Origin: an uncultured Roseicyclus sp.
GTDB taxonomy: Bacteria; Pseudomonadota; Alphaproteobacteria; Rhodobacterales; Rhodobacteraceae
Assembly: GCA_947494975.1 (NCBI GenBank)
Contig: CANLXA010000002.1
Coordinates: forward strand, 124,001 to 188,000
Reading direction: 5' to 3'
DNA: 64,000 nucleotides
Each line of letters starts with the position of its first letter. Within the stretch, counting starts at the first letter, position 1. The position numbers were made by a program, and so were the translations under genes. The notes below the pieces were generated by a model. It was not told the origin of the DNA. It worked only from the letters and a program-made list of their open reading frames with translations, and ran no database searches. Of the stretch, positions 1 through 8,951 are shown in pieces.

Positions 1-2
1 GC

Positions 3-83
3 GCGATGGATATGACCTACGATCCCGTCACCTCGCGCGGCAAGGTGCTTGGTTTCCGACGGGTCTGGAGCGAGGGGGCCTAG
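3..83 (+). CDS. 3' end of an unrecognised gene (partial)
   Basis: Only the last 26 codons are in the window, reading ...TYDPVTSRGKVLGF... to a TAG stop. The fragment is too short to assign a family. Its stop codon overlaps the stop of the convergent DUF1203 gene by three bases, which supports this being a genuine gene end. Nothing can be said about function. Confidence 0.45.
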   Translation, partial: AMDMTYDPVTSRGKVLGFRRVWSEGA

Positions 84-547
84 GCCCGCTCGATCAGCCC
101 GGCATAACACCCGTGACCCGCATTATGGGCGTGGATGTAGCGGATCGCTGGATTGGCCAGCATCTCGCGGATCACGGGCTCCGCCGCCGCCCCGTCGACA
201 ACCCGGCCATCGGCGATCTTGTCGCGCGCATCGAAGCCCCGGAGCGACAGCAGGCGGCGGGCCATCACGGCGGGGACCTGATCGACGGCGTCGTATGTGT
301 CGGTCGCGCCTTCGATCACGTAGATCGCATGGCTGGACCGGTAGGGGGAGTGTGCCGGTTGATGCATGTGGTTGAGCAACAACAGGGTCTCGCCCACCTC
401 CGCATCGCGCATCTCGATCCGGTCGGGGTAACAATCGGGTTCGGTCGCGGTGACCCGCTCGGCGCCGTGGGTCGCAAGCTCCTCTTCGGACAAGCCAAAG
501 AGGTGGGCGAAGGGTTCGGGCGACAGACCGCGGATTCGATAGGGCAT
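80..547 (-). CDS. DUF1203 domain-containing protein
   Basis: A 155-residue soluble protein with no signal peptide or membrane segment. The pattern RGLSPEPFAHLFGL near the N-terminus, followed by CYPDRIEMRDAEVGE and a C-terminal NPAIRYIHAHNAGHGCY, is how I recognise the DUF1203 family, whose biochemical role is unknown. The ATG start is preceded by GGAGCCACCTC. It converges on the partial gene at the left edge and lies 90 bp downstream of the GT39 gene on the same strand. The length is typical for the family. Function is unknown; the family call is from memory of its conserved pattern. Confidence 0.75.
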   Translation of the reverse strand: MPYRIRGLSPEPFAHLFGLSEEELATHGAERVTATEPDCYPDRIEMRDAEVGETLLLLNHMHQPAHSPYRSSHAIYVIEGATDTYDAVDQVPAVMARRLLSLRGFDARDKIADGRVVDGAAAEPVIREMLANPAIRYIHAHNAGHGCYAGLIERA

Positions 548-637
548 TGAGGTGGCTCCGGTTTGGGGGTGATGCCGGAAAGATGTCGCCCGGCGCCGCG
601 CAACGCGACCCGGATGCTGCGCATTTTCAGTGGCGCT

Positions 638-2149
638 TCATTGATCCGGCTTGGGCAGGCAGGACGCATCGACCAGCACCGCCATGAGCCCGCGCCGCGC
701 ATACGCGCCGCCTTCGACCTCCAACGGGATGTCTTCGAGCACCACACATGCCGCAGGTTTGTAGGTGCCGACCCACATCACGGGTCCGGCGGCGTTCTGC
801 GGCGGCTGATACATCTGATCGAAGAAATGGCGGGCCGGGCCGGCGGGCCGGGCGCTGTAGACCGGAAGGGCATTGTCGCGCCCGGTATAAAGCAGATCGG
901 CCACAACATCGCGATGATCCACGGCAATGGCCTCGGCCCGCGTCCGGTCCGCTGCATCGAGGATCTGGTACGACAGGTCCGCCCGGCCCAGATGGCGCGC
1001 CATCACGGGCCGGTCCCGATAGGTGATCACCTCCGGGGCCATGTAGAGCGTGACAACGCCGATCGCGGCCACACCATTGAGCGCAATGGCGGCGATCAGA
1101 ATCCAGCTCCGCCTCAATTGGCAGAGCCATCCGACGATCAGCGGCGTGGCCGCGAGAAAGGCGGGAAAGGCCCAATTTGCGAAGGCACCTGACACAAGCG
1201 CCTGCGCGCTGACCAGGGCGAGGATCGAGAGGGCAAAGGCCAGAAGGATACGGTCATCGGGCTGCTTTGGCCGGATCGTGAGCCAGATCAGACCAGCGGC
1301 CAGAAATGGACCGATTGCCAGAATCTGGCTCACCAGAAACGTCCCGAGATTGGCCAGGCTGATCCCCGCCATTGGTGCCGTTTCAGTCATCCAACCGGCG
1401 TTCTGTGCGAGGTGGCGGATGGTCACCAGCTCATTGCCGAGGTTCCACAGAAGGTTCGGGGCAAGCACGCACAGCGACGCTCCGACCATCAGCCCCGTCT
1501 TGCGCCACCCAAGGCGCGCCGCCGGCTGAACCCATGCCGCCATGGCGAGGCCCAGATAGAAGTAGAGCCCGGCATATTTCGCCATCGCGGCCATCCCGAC
1601 GAGAGCGCCAATCGCCACCGCGCGCGCGACGGTGATCTTTCGCCACGACGTGACGTAGAGCGCCAGCGCCGCCGCATAGAAGGGCGCCGCGACCGTGTCC
1701 GTTGAGATCATGTAGCTGCCAACGGCAACAATGGGCAGCGTCAGGTAGGCCAGCGCCGTCCAGAAGGCGGCGGTGGCACCATAGAGCCGCGCGGCGATCT
1801 GCACGAGGATCGCCGCCGTCATGCCATGCAAGATGGGCGCGGAGACCCGGATCCAGAATGTTGTGTCCTGACCCGCCAGATCGGTGACGCCGCGCAGCAG
1901 GTAGGCAATCAGCGGCGGCTTGGAGAAGTACCCGAATTCAAGATCCTGTCCCCAAAGCCAGTATTGCGCCTCGTCCACGAAAAGATCGGTCTGGTCAAAA
2001 GTAAGCGTCAGGATCCGCAACGCCGTGATCAGGGCGATCACGCCATAGGCAAGCCAAGCCCGGCCGAGGGCAGGGCGGCTCAATACGGCGAAATGTTCAA
2101 GCGCGTAGGCCAAGGTCGTGTCATCTGTGCGTCCCACACCGCGCGCCAA
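638..2149 (-). CDS. GT39-type membrane glycosyltransferase (ArnT/PMT-like)
   Basis: A polytopic membrane protein of about 503 residues. Around residues 55-80 it carries FVDEAQYWLWGQDLEFGYFS followed by KPPL, the acidic loop and KPP motif of ArnT/PMT-type transferases that move sugars from polyprenyl-phosphate donors to lipid or protein acceptors on the outer face of the inner membrane. About ten hydrophobic segments follow, with a short periplasmic C-terminal domain. The frame has no ATG near the beginning; the ORF-track start is a TTG without a Shine-Dalgarno, so the true start may be one of several GTG/TTG codons a few residues in. The donor and acceptor cannot be told from the sequence, and no cell-envelope cluster surrounds it. 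Confidence 0.8.
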   Translation of the reverse strand: MARGVGRTDDTTLAYALEHFAVLSRPALGRAWLAYGVIALITALRILTLTFDQTDLFVDEAQYWLWGQDLEFGYFSKPPLIAYLLRGVTDLAGQDTTFWIRVSAPILHGMTAAILVQIAARLYGATAAFWTALAYLTLPIVAVGSYMISTDTVAAPFYAAALALYVTSWRKITVARAVAIGALVGMAAMAKYAGLYFYLGLAMAAWVQPAARLGWRKTGLMVGASLCVLAPNLLWNLGNELVTIRHLAQNAGWMTETAPMAGISLANLGTFLVSQILAIGPFLAAGLIWLTIRPKQPDDRILLAFALSILALVSAQALVSGAFANWAFPAFLAATPLIVGWLCQLRRSWILIAAIALNGVAAIGVVTLYMAPEVITYRDRPVMARHLGRADLSYQILDAADRTRAEAIAVDHRDVVADLLYTGRDNALPVYSARPAGPARHFFDQMYQPPQNAAGPVMWVGTYKPAACVVLEDIPLEVEGGAYARRGLMAVLVDASCLPKPDQ

Positions 2150-2299
2150 AGGCCGTCAGACGAGCATCGAGAGGAAACGCACATTCTTGATTGAAGCGTG
2201 CAACATGCATTCCAACGAATGCGGTGCCGCTGTCAACCAAGCGGGGTGATATCAGGTGCGGGGTCGCTGAAACCCGCCGCATCGTCGCCCTATGAGACG

Positions 2300-2329
2300 A
2301 AAAAAACGCGCAGGGCGGCACCCTGCGCG
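2300..2329 (-). terminator. Rho-independent terminator of rplY
   Basis: On the minus strand the sequence reads CGCGCAGGG-TGCCG-CCCTGCGCG followed by seven T residues. This is a perfect 9-bp GC stem with a 5-nt loop and U-tract. It starts about 30 bp past the rplY stop codon, so it almost certainly ends that transcript and separates it from the GT39 gene. Confidence 0.92.
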
Positions 2330-2357
2330 ATCAGAAATCAGGCGGATGTTCCGCAGA

Positions 2358-3026
2358 TTATTCCTCGGCGACGTCCTCTTCAGCCGGGTCGTCTTCACCC
2401 TCGGCCGGGGCGGCGGCGGCGTCTGCGTCATCGGCATCGTCTTCCGCGGACAGCAGGGCCGATGGGGCCGTGAGATTGGCAATCACGAAATCGCGGTCAA
2501 TCGTGGGCGTCGCGCCATCGGGCAAATTGACAGAGCTGATGGTGACGGTGTCGCCAATGTCCAACCCGGTCAGATCGATCACAATGGATTCCGGAATGTC
2601 AGCCGCGGTCACGCGCAGCTCGACCTCGGGACGAACCATCGTCAACACGCCGCCTTTCTTGAGGGCGGGGCATGCATCTTCGCCGATCACGTCAACGGCG
2701 ATGAAGAGGTTCACCTTCGAGGTCCGGCGCAGGCGCATGAAATCGACATGCGTGGGCAGGTCCTTCACGACGTCGCGCTGCACATTGCGGCAGATCACGC
2801 GGACATCTTCTTCGCCCTCGACCTTCATGTTGAACAGCGTCGACAGGAAACGACCCGCCTTGAGGTTCTTCAGAAGCACGTTGAAGGGGATCTGGATCGG
2901 CATCGGGTCAACCCCGCCGCCATATACGATACCGGGCACTTTGCCTTCACGGCGTGCTTGACGAGCGGCCCCCTTGCCTGTCCCCGTCCGTGCCTCGGCG
3001 ATAAGATCAGGAATCTCACCAGCCAT
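2358..3026 (-). CDS. rplY: 50S ribosomal protein bL25 (TL5/CTC long form)
   Basis: This 222-residue protein belongs to the long bL25/CTC family that binds 5S rRNA in the large ribosomal subunit. The N-terminal half has the L25 signature ([22 protein letters not shown] and YGGGVDP), then the TL5-type beta domain ([29 protein letters not shown]). It ends in an acidic Ala/Glu/Asp tail from about residue 190, usual for alphaproteobacterial versions. The ATG is preceded by a strong AGGAG eight bases upstream. The frequent neighbour pth (peptidyl-tRNA hydrolase) is not here: upstream is a divergent MFS gene. A strong intrinsic terminator follows. Confidence 0.96.
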   Translation of the reverse strand: MAGEIPDLIAEARTGTGKGAARQARREGKVPGIVYGGGVDPMPIQIPFNVLLKNLKAGRFLSTLFNMKVEGEEDVRVICRNVQRDVVKDLPTHVDFMRLRRTSKVNLFIAVDVIGEDACPALKKGGVLTMVRPEVELRVTAADIPESIVIDLTGLDIGDTVTISSVNLPDGATPTIDRDFVIANLTAPSALLSAEDDADDADAAAAPAEGEDDPAEEDVAEE

Positions 3027-3158
3027 AGTTGTTCTCCTAGATTATGAGCCGCCTCCAAGGGTGTCGGCTCCGGTTCAGAAGTCGCGCGTATAGGGCAGGG
3101 ACGCCGAATTGAAAAGCCCCCACTTGCGCAGATCGTCCGCCCGTGTCAGCCGTGGGCG

Positions 3159-4313
3159 ATGAGTATCCTGTCCGCCCTGTCCGTTTCCCGCCGCCCGGTG
3201 ATGGCCTTCATGATCGTTGGCTTCTTCTGGGGCAGCTTTGCCGCGCAGGTGCCGGTGCTCAAGGCGGGCATCGGGGCGGATGATACGCTTTTTGGCGTGA
3301 TCTTGCTGGGCACGTCCATCGGGCTGGCCACCACGATGTGGCTTGCGCCGATCTTCGACCGGCGGTTCGGGCGGCTGGCGATGCCGATTGCGGGGCTGAT
3401 CTTTGCGGCGGCTGCGATGGGCCCGGCGCTGGCATCGTCCCCGGTGATGTTCTTCTTCGCGATGGTCATGGCGGGCTATTGCTCGGGCATGTTGGATGTC
3501 GTGATGAATGCGCGCGTGTCCGAGTTGGAGGCGCGCCAGGGCCGGTCCCTGATGAACGCCAACCACGCCATGTTCTCCGTCGCCTACGCCATCAGCGCCC
3601 TGATGACCGGGTTCGCGCGGGAGGCCGGGTGGGACCCGGTGCAGATCTTCGCGGCCATCGCGGTTGTGATCGTCGGCCTGGCGCTGTGCTTGCGGATGGA
3701 GGTGGAGCCGATCGACGAAGAGGCGCGGCGCACCAACCGGTTTCCTTGGGCCACCGTGCTCTTGTGCGGTGCCATCGTTCTGATCGCGTTCTTCGTGGAG
3801 GCCACGGTCGAGGCGTGGTCGGCGCTCCATATCGAACGGACGCTTGGCGGGCGCGCGGCAGAGGGCGCGTTGGGCCCGGCCATTCTGGGCCTGACCATGG
3901 CGGTTGGCCGGTTCTCGGGCCAGGCCCTGACCGAGCGGTTTTCGGAAACCGCGATCATCGTGATCGGGACCGGCATGTCGTGCTGCGGCGCGCTGATTGC
4001 GGCCACCGCGCCATCGCCGCTCATCGCCTATCTGGGCTTTGGCGCCATGGGATTGGGGATCGCGGCGGTGGGCCCGGTAGGGCTTGCCATCGTCGGCCGC
4101 ATGGTGCGGCCAGAGCACCGCACCGCGGCCGTCGCGCGGGCGGCGGTGATCGGCTTCATGGGCTTCGTGCTTGCGCCATCGCTGATGGGGTTCGTGTCCG
4201 GTGCGTTCGGCCTCCGGATCGCGTTTGCAACGGTTGCATTGGTTGCGGTGATCGCACCGCTACTGGCGCTCTATCTCCGCGCCAATACGGCGCGCTACTC
4301 CCATTCCGTGTGA
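3159..4313 (+). CDS. MFS transporter (YbjJ-like)
   Basis: A 384-residue major facilitator with about 12 hydrophobic segments. The N-terminal half contains FFWGSFAAQVPVLK and the conserved loop 2-3 region DRRFGRLAMP; the stretch MNANHAMFSVAYAISAL is typical of the YbjJ/fucose-permease-like branch. It sits in the inner membrane and probably exports or takes up a small molecule, with the substrate not predictable. It is divergent from rplY (132 bp apart). Its 3' end overlaps the 3' end of the convergent lldD-like gene by 19 bp. No regulator lies beside it. Confidence 0.85.
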   Translation: MSILSALSVSRRPVMAFMIVGFFWGSFAAQVPVLKAGIGADDTLFGVILLGTSIGLATTMWLAPIFDRRFGRLAMPIAGLIFAAAAMGPALASSPVMFFFAMVMAGYCSGMLDVVMNARVSELEARQGRSLMNANHAMFSVAYAISALMTGFAREAGWDPVQIFAAIAVVIVGLALCLRMEVEPIDEEARRTNRFPWATVLLCGAIVLIAFFVEATVEAWSALHIERTLGGRAAEGALGPAILGLTMAVGRFSGQALTERFSETAIIVIGTGMSCCGALIAATAPSPLIAYLGFGAMGLGIAAVGPVGLAIVGRMVRPEHRTAAVARAAVIGFMGFVLAPSLMGFVSGAFGLRIAFATVALVAVIAPLLALYLRANTARYSHSV

Positions 4314-5458
4314 AAGTCTTTCGGCATCAACAGGTTGTGGCGGCCCAGATCGGTAATGTTCCGTTCGCCGCATAGGGCCATCGACGTATCCAGCTCCTTG
4401 TGGATGACCTGCAACGCCTCTGTCACGCCCTGCTGCCCCCGGGCGCCGAGGCCATAGACAAAGGCGCGCCCGATCATCGTGCCCTTGGCCCCCAGCGCGA
4501 TGGCCTTCAGGACATCCTGGCCCGTCCGGATCCCGCTATCGAGATGGACCTCCATCTTGTCGCCGACAACATCCATGATGCGCGGCAACATGCGGATCGA
4601 GCTGAGCGCGCCGTCCAGCTGACGGCCGCCATGGTTGGAGACAACGATTGCATCTGCACCCACATTCATCGCCTCGCGGGCATCGTCTTCATCGAGGATG
4701 CCCTTGAGGATAACCGGGCCGTCCCACCACGACCGGAACTCCTTGATCCGCTCCCAATTCAGGCTTGGGTCGAAGGCCTCCGCCGTCCATGAACTCAGCG
4801 AGCCGGGATCGGTGACACCCTTGGCATGCCCGACGATATTGCCGAAGAACCGCCGCTTGGTGCCCAACATCTCAAGGCCCCACGGGATCTTCGTCATCAT
4901 GTTGGCGATCGAGGCGGGGGTGAGTTTGGGCGGGGCGGAGAGGCCGTTTTTGATGTCCTTGTGGCGCTGCCCCATGATCTGAAGGTCGACCGTAATAACC
5001 AGCGCGGAGCAATGGGCGGCCTGCGCGCGGGCGAAGAGGCGCTTCATGAACTCATCGTCTTTCAGCGTATATACCTGAAACCAAAAGGGTTTTTGGGTGT
5101 GTTCGGCGACATCCTCGATCGAGCAGATCGACATGGTGGAGAGCGTGAAGGGCACGCCGAAGCGTTCGGCGGCGCGGGCGGCTTTGATCTCGCCATCGGC
5201 CGCCTGCATGCCGGTCAGCCCGACGGGAGCCAGCGCCACGGGCATGGCCACATCCTGGCCGACCATCCGCGTCGCGGTCGAGCGGCCCGCCATATCGCGC
5301 GCAATGCGTTGGCGCAGGCGGATCAGATTGAAATCGCTGACATTTTCGCGAAAGGTCTGCTCCGTCCAACTGCCGGATTCCGCGTAATCGTAGAACATCT
5401 TCGGCACGCGCCGTTTGTAGATGCGCTTCAGATCCTCAATCTCGGTGATGACGGGCAT
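4295..5458 (-). CDS. lldD: FMN-dependent alpha-hydroxy acid dehydrogenase (L-lactate dehydrogenase type)
   Basis: This 387-residue (beta/alpha)8 flavoenzyme oxidises an L-2-hydroxy acid, most likely L-lactate to pyruvate, passing electrons to the quinone pool. Visible motifs are LAPVGLTGMQ in the FMN-binding N-terminal region, TVDLQIMGQR with the proton-relay area, and SNHGGRQLDG with the catalytic His around residue 275, followed by DSGIRTGQD and a GTMIGRAF phosphate-binding end. The length matches LldD (about 380-395). It starts with ATG and stands alone. Divergently, 309 bp away, is a MarR gene that may control it. Glycolate or mandelate specificity cannot be excluded. Confidence 0.88.
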   Translation of the reverse strand: MPVITEIEDLKRIYKRRVPKMFYDYAESGSWTEQTFRENVSDFNLIRLRQRIARDMAGRSTATRMVGQDVAMPVALAPVGLTGMQAADGEIKAARAAERFGVPFTLSTMSICSIEDVAEHTQKPFWFQVYTLKDDEFMKRLFARAQAAHCSALVITVDLQIMGQRHKDIKNGLSAPPKLTPASIANMMTKIPWGLEMLGTKRRFFGNIVGHAKGVTDPGSLSSWTAEAFDPSLNWERIKEFRSWWDGPVILKGILDEDDAREAMNVGADAIVVSNHGGRQLDGALSSIRMLPRIMDVVGDKMEVHLDSGIRTGQDVLKAIALGAKGTMIGRAFVYGLGARGQQGVTEALQVIHKELDTSMALCGERNITDLGRHNLLMPKDFHTEWE

Positions 5459-5767
5459 GGCAAGGCACCTTCCACTATTTGGTCAAATTTATTTACCAAT
5501 CTTGTGGGCCGGAGTCCACCGCAGGATGCAAACCCGGAATGCGACCAACTGAACGCATTTGCGTTCATCTGAGCAGGCAAGTCTCGGAAAGTGCGGTCAT
5601 CTGGACAGACTCCGATGCGGTCCGGTGATCGGATCTCGATGCGTTCATCTGAACGGAGTTAACCCAACCTCTCCAAACCAACCCCCACCGCGTGCAGAGT
5701 CAGCAATTTGCGCAACACGGGTGTCGCCCATCCTATTCCGGCATCTCGCATGCACGGAGGGTTTGGG
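5459..5767. promoter_or_regulatory. lldD/marR divergent region with repeated operator-like motif
   Basis: This 309-bp gap has no gene. It holds three copies of a GCG(T/G)TCATCTG(A/G)-type motif, near 5561, 5593 and 5641. The first is part of a perfect inverted repeat, GAACGC-ATTT-GCGTTC, at 5551-5566. A repeated motif between a MarR gene and a divergent enzyme gene suggests an operator array, but the number of binding sites and the regulator are inferred. Confidence 0.5.
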
Positions 5768-6253
5768 ATGAACACCGACTCGAGGGAATGGACCCTGCGG
5801 GAGCGATCGGCACGCAATGTGCTGATGCTGCACGCACAGGTGAGCGGCTTGTCGACGATGGTGGCCGACATGCTGGAGCGGCATCTTGGCGGCGCGCGGG
5901 AGGTCGAGGTCCTCCACGTGCTCGACCACCTGAGCCGCGACGGGGACGGCATGTCGATCAGCGATCTGGCGCGGGCGATGAAATGGTCACGCCCGACCAT
6001 GTCGCGGGTGGTGGGCCGGATGCTGGAGGCCGGGCTGGTCGAAGCGGCGGTGTTCGACGACGACCCGCGGAAGCGGACGATCTGGCTGACCGAGGCAGGG
6101 CTGCGGCAGCGGGTCCTTCTGATGGAGCGGGTGGCGATGGAATTGATGAAGGTGGAGATGCACCTGCGGGCGACGAAGGTGGCGAGCCTGCGGGAAGAGG
6201 CGGGGGCGATGGTGGCGCTGTTGGAGAAGATGCGGGAGAAGAAGAGGCGGTGA
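5768..6253 (+). CDS. MarR family winged-helix regulator
   Basis: A 161-residue MarR-type repressor. The wHTH runs about residues 35-100, with SISDLARAMKWSRPTMSRVVGRM as helices 3-4 and DDDPRKRTIWLTEAG as the beta-wing. The ORF track starts 20 codons earlier, but the ATG at 5768 has GGAGG seven bases upstream and the extra N-terminal residues are not MarR-like, so I use the later start. It is divergent from lldD, with repeated motifs in between, so regulation of that gene or of itself is likely. The ligand is unknown. Confidence 0.88.
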   Translation: MNTDSREWTLRERSARNVLMLHAQVSGLSTMVADMLERHLGGAREVEVLHVLDHLSRDGDGMSISDLARAMKWSRPTMSRVVGRMLEAGLVEAAVFDDDPRKRTIWLTEAGLRQRVLLMERVAMELMKVEMHLRATKVASLREEAGAMVALLEKMREKKRR

Positions 6254-6752
6254 GGGGGAGTGTTTGCGGAGGTTGGATTGGGTGGGATCGCGGCGAATGT
6301 CGGGAGAGAGGCCAAAGTGACTGATTCTGCGCGGCACACAGTTGTCCGCTCCTTGGGACGTGTCCAAAAACATGATAAAATCAGGCGGAGTTTTGCCAAG
6401 GGTTTGCGACACGATATTTTTCAAGGATTTAGGTCGCATCTCCGGGAGTGACAAAATCGACCATTTGTGAATCCTATTGCTGTTGCAAGCGCGAGCGTAT
6501 CTGCGGCGGCACTTGGATTATGCGACAACTTTGCGAGGCTTAGGCACCGCACTTGCTGTAGGAGAAGTCGGAATGAGGTTATAGAAAATTGAAAATCTCC
6601 ACGGTTCGGTTAAAGTTCGTAATAGAGGCATGGTTGTTCAAAGAATCTCGTTTATCGGAGGCAACTAATTGGTTGCGACAGTTGCTGCTTTGTCAGCGGC
6701 GAATGCAATCCTACTTACCCATTTGTAAGGACATAGCGACGGAGAGAATTTG
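6254..6752. other. Intergenic, AT-richer, no gene seen
   Basis: About 500 bp with no ORF of convincing coding character. Base composition drops visibly compared with the flanking genes, with runs such as GATAAAATCAGG and AACTTTGCG. It marks the left edge of a low-GC patch that includes the orphan secreted protein to the right. No tRNA, IS end or terminator stood out. Confidence 0.5.
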
Positions 6753-7715
6753 ATGCGATTGATACCTGCCTTCTGCCTTTTCTTCCTTCTTGCGGTCAAC
6801 GCTTCCCATGCACAGCTAAGTCCTGAGGAACGTGACGAATTGCAGGAACGCATTGAATTCTTCTGCCAAAACGCAGACGTGGACTTCGCTAGGATCATAG
6901 AATTTGAAGGAGAAGGTTCCGTCACAGGTATTGCACGGCTCGTCGGAGGCTCACTGAGTGGGCAGATTTCAGTCCAGGACTTTGAGAACTTCTCACAACT
7001 GTCCGGTGATTTTCGCAACGAACCAACTATTTGTTTTTTTGAGGCATTTGAACTTTGGCTTCCTGTGTTCCTGCCTTCGAACCGCATAGAAGAGACTGGG
7101 TCGGTTGTCGACAGCGATGGCTCTACTCTTTCCGGAACGGTGTACGAATGGTTCGCGCTTGGCGAGTGGCCGCTGCAGCGCGTTCTAGACACATGGCCCG
7201 ACGCGCATTCAAATTTCACGGAAGTCGACTTGAATCATCCCCAAATCGAACTCGCAGGCAATTTTCGCTATATCCGGTTCACGCAAGAAGATAGGGCACT
7301 TCCTGGAAGCTATGAGCTCAGACCTGTGTTTGATAACTCGGGTGAAAACGTTGCAGTGTGGTTGTTTTACGAGTGCGAAGAAGATTGCCAAGAAGCATGC
7401 ATAATCTACGAGACTCACTTCCGGGGATGGGCAACTGACACCGGAGGTAGAGCTCCAACCGCTACGGAGATTACTGAGGATTGGCGTGAAGTGCAGGTTC
7501 GAACTCCGACCGGAATGGCGGATGCGGGATGGCGATTGAGGCGTATGGAGTACACCCAAGACCGGCTATCGGAAACCCAGTACGACGGCTTCTATACAAG
7601 ACTAAGGGTCGTCAGACGTGGTCAACGGGAAAGCTACTACGACTTCGACGATGGCGGCGAATTTTCTTGGGGCACATGCTATGCGTCGCTTATCGTTTCA
7701 TCGGATTCTGCTTGA
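6753..7715 (+). CDS. Hypothetical secreted protein, low-GC orphan
   Basis: A 320-residue protein I cannot assign. It has a clear Sec signal peptide (basic MRL, hydrophobic core FCLFFLLAV, cleavage about ASHAQ). The mature part is acidic and aromatic, with a Cys cluster (ECEEDCQEAC) near residue 210 and isolated Cys near residues 32, 90 and 310, suggesting disulfides in the periplasm. The ORF track begins at an upstream TTG; the adjacent ATG at 6753 has GGAGAG six bases before it and is preferred. Codon use is more AT-rich than its neighbours and the gene stands alone between gene-poor stretches, consistent with horizontal acquisition. Function is unknown. Confidence 0.7.
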   Translation: MRLIPAFCLFFLLAVNASHAQLSPEERDELQERIEFFCQNADVDFARIIEFEGEGSVTGIARLVGGSLSGQISVQDFENFSQLSGDFRNEPTICFFEAFELWLPVFLPSNRIEETGSVVDSDGSTLSGTVYEWFALGEWPLQRVLDTWPDAHSNFTEVDLNHPQIELAGNFRYIRFTQEDRALPGSYELRPVFDNSGENVAVWLFYECEEDCQEACIIYETHFRGWATDTGGRAPTATEITEDWREVQVRTPTGMADAGWRLRRMEYTQDRLSETQYDGFYTRLRVVRRGQRESYYDFDDGGEFSWGTCYASLIVSSDSA

Positions 7716-8265
7716 TCTGAGCTAGCCCCCGGAATTCGGACACTGACGTTAGCTACGACATGTTGTCTGCTGATCTTCAACGACCATGGTTCCCGTAGAG
7801 ATTTTTTGCGGTTTTCCAAACTGTTAAATGTGCCTGCTGGGTCCGAGTGGATGTGTAAAACAATAATAATTATAGATCATAACTGCTGACCCATAATCAG
7901 CCCTTCTCTTCTCTGCACAGACCGACCACTGCTATGTTTTGCTAGGGGTTTATGGCCATGGCGATAATGAGCGTTTTTGACACTGCCGAACCCTCCAAAG
8001 CCGACGTTGGGGCAGTCGCGGCGAAAGCTCGCAACGTCCCGCCTTCCAACCTTCTTATGACTTGTAGCTTTGTCCTTGCGGCGAATGTCGGCAAGGCGGG
8101 CTGCAAGCGCAGCATTCGAGACCAAGGTCGAGCGACCGCCTTGGGCCGTCCGCGCGAGTGCCAGCGCGCCTGATTGGCTCGATGCTGCGGCGCATCCGGT
8201 GGCCGCGAAGATGCCAAAACTCCTGATTGCTGCACGGTGTTGGATGTCAACTTCTCGAACCGGCT
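7716..8265. other. Intergenic stretch with degenerate non-coding sequence
   Basis: About 550 bp after the orphan gene. The left part is AT-rich. The right part, from about 7950, is GC-rich and gives short ORFs on both strands with no believable protein. It shares a motif (AGCTTTCGCCGCGACTGCC on the minus strand) with the plus strand of the gap near 10690 (CAGCTTTCGTCCGCAGTTGCC), so it may belong to a family of decayed intergenic repeats. I see no functional gene. Confidence 0.45.
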
Positions 8266-8877
8266 CTACCTGTGGGGGGCAAGCGCGGAGAGGATCAGCG
8301 CGCACTGCCGTTCCACAGATGAAGCGATCGGCTTCTCACCCAGGGCGGGAGAGTCTTGAAGGTCTGACATGCCGTGAATGGCGGACCACGCAAAGAACTG
8401 ATGGTCGGGCTTCGGCGGCACAATGACATCGGAGTGCGCAAGCTCGGTCAGGCACTTGCCAAGCCAGTCATAGGTTGAGGGTCGGTCCGATACTGTTCCG
8501 GGGGCCATGCCGAACGGCCCGAACATCAGACGCCATAATTCCGTACGCGCGTTCGCGAAGGTGACATAGGTCATGGCCAGCGCAGTAAACCGTTTTCGTG
8601 CATCCGCTGCATCCATTGCGACGCTGTCGAAGGGAACGGTGTGCTCAAAAGCGGCGGCCAAAGCATCGAATCCCCGCTCTGCCACACTGCGTAGAAGGGC
8701 GCTCTTGTCGGGAAAATGGCGATAGGCCGCGCCGGGTGACACACCTAGATCCCGTGCCGCCTTCCGCACGGAGAGGTCGGCCAACTCGCCATCGGTGGCA
8801 GCATTCAGGGTGTAATCAACAAGGGCTTCCTTGAGGTTGCCGTGGTGATGCGCATCGCGGGGCTTTGTCTGTACCAT
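8266..8877 (-). CDS. TetR family transcriptional regulator
   Basis: A TetR/AcrR repressor of about 203 residues. The N-terminal HTH is visible as LSVRKAARDLGVSPGAAYRHFPDKSALLRSVAERGFDAL at about residues 35-75; the C-terminal ligand domain resembles the TetR_C (WHG-type) group. I use the ATG at 8877; the track also allows GTG two codons upstream, and neither has a strong ribosome site. It is divergent from an alpha/beta hydrolase - NmrA pair. A 17-bp inverted repeat in the 74-bp gap is the likely operator for both directions. Confidence 0.88.
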   Translation of the reverse strand: MVQTKPRDAHHHGNLKEALVDYTLNAATDGELADLSVRKAARDLGVSPGAAYRHFPDKSALLRSVAERGFDALAAAFEHTVPFDSVAMDAADARKRFTALAMTYVTFANARTELWRLMFGPFGMAPGTVSDRPSTYDWLGKCLTELAHSDVIVPPKPDHQFFAWSAIHGMSDLQDSPALGEKPIASSVERQCALILSALAPHR

Positions 8878-8885
8878 ACGCACTT

Positions 8886-8936
8886 GTAATCACTGTTTAC
8901 ATGACGTGCAAGGCGGTATATGTAACCAGTGATTAC
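8886..8936. promoter_or_regulatory. Double palindromic TetR operator
   Basis: GTAATCACTGTTTACAT (8886-8902) and ATGTAACCAGTGATTAC (8920-8936) are reverse complements at 16 of 17 positions with a 17-bp spacer. Each copy is itself a near-palindrome of the form GTAA-N7-TTAC. The site fills most of the gap between the divergent TetR and hydrolase genes, the classic layout of an autoregulated TetR operator. Confidence 0.8.
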
Positions 8937-8951
8937 TTTCGGAGTCGATTG

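Noticed and set aside
3075-4118. 347-residue minus-strand ORF
   Set aside because: Antisense to the MFS transporter gene; the Arg/His/Gln-rich composition is typical of a GC-rich shadow frame.
7877-8305. Minus-strand ORFs of 102-142 residues
   Set aside because: They overlap the TetR 3' end or sit in non-coding repeat-like DNA, and alternate frames are equally open.
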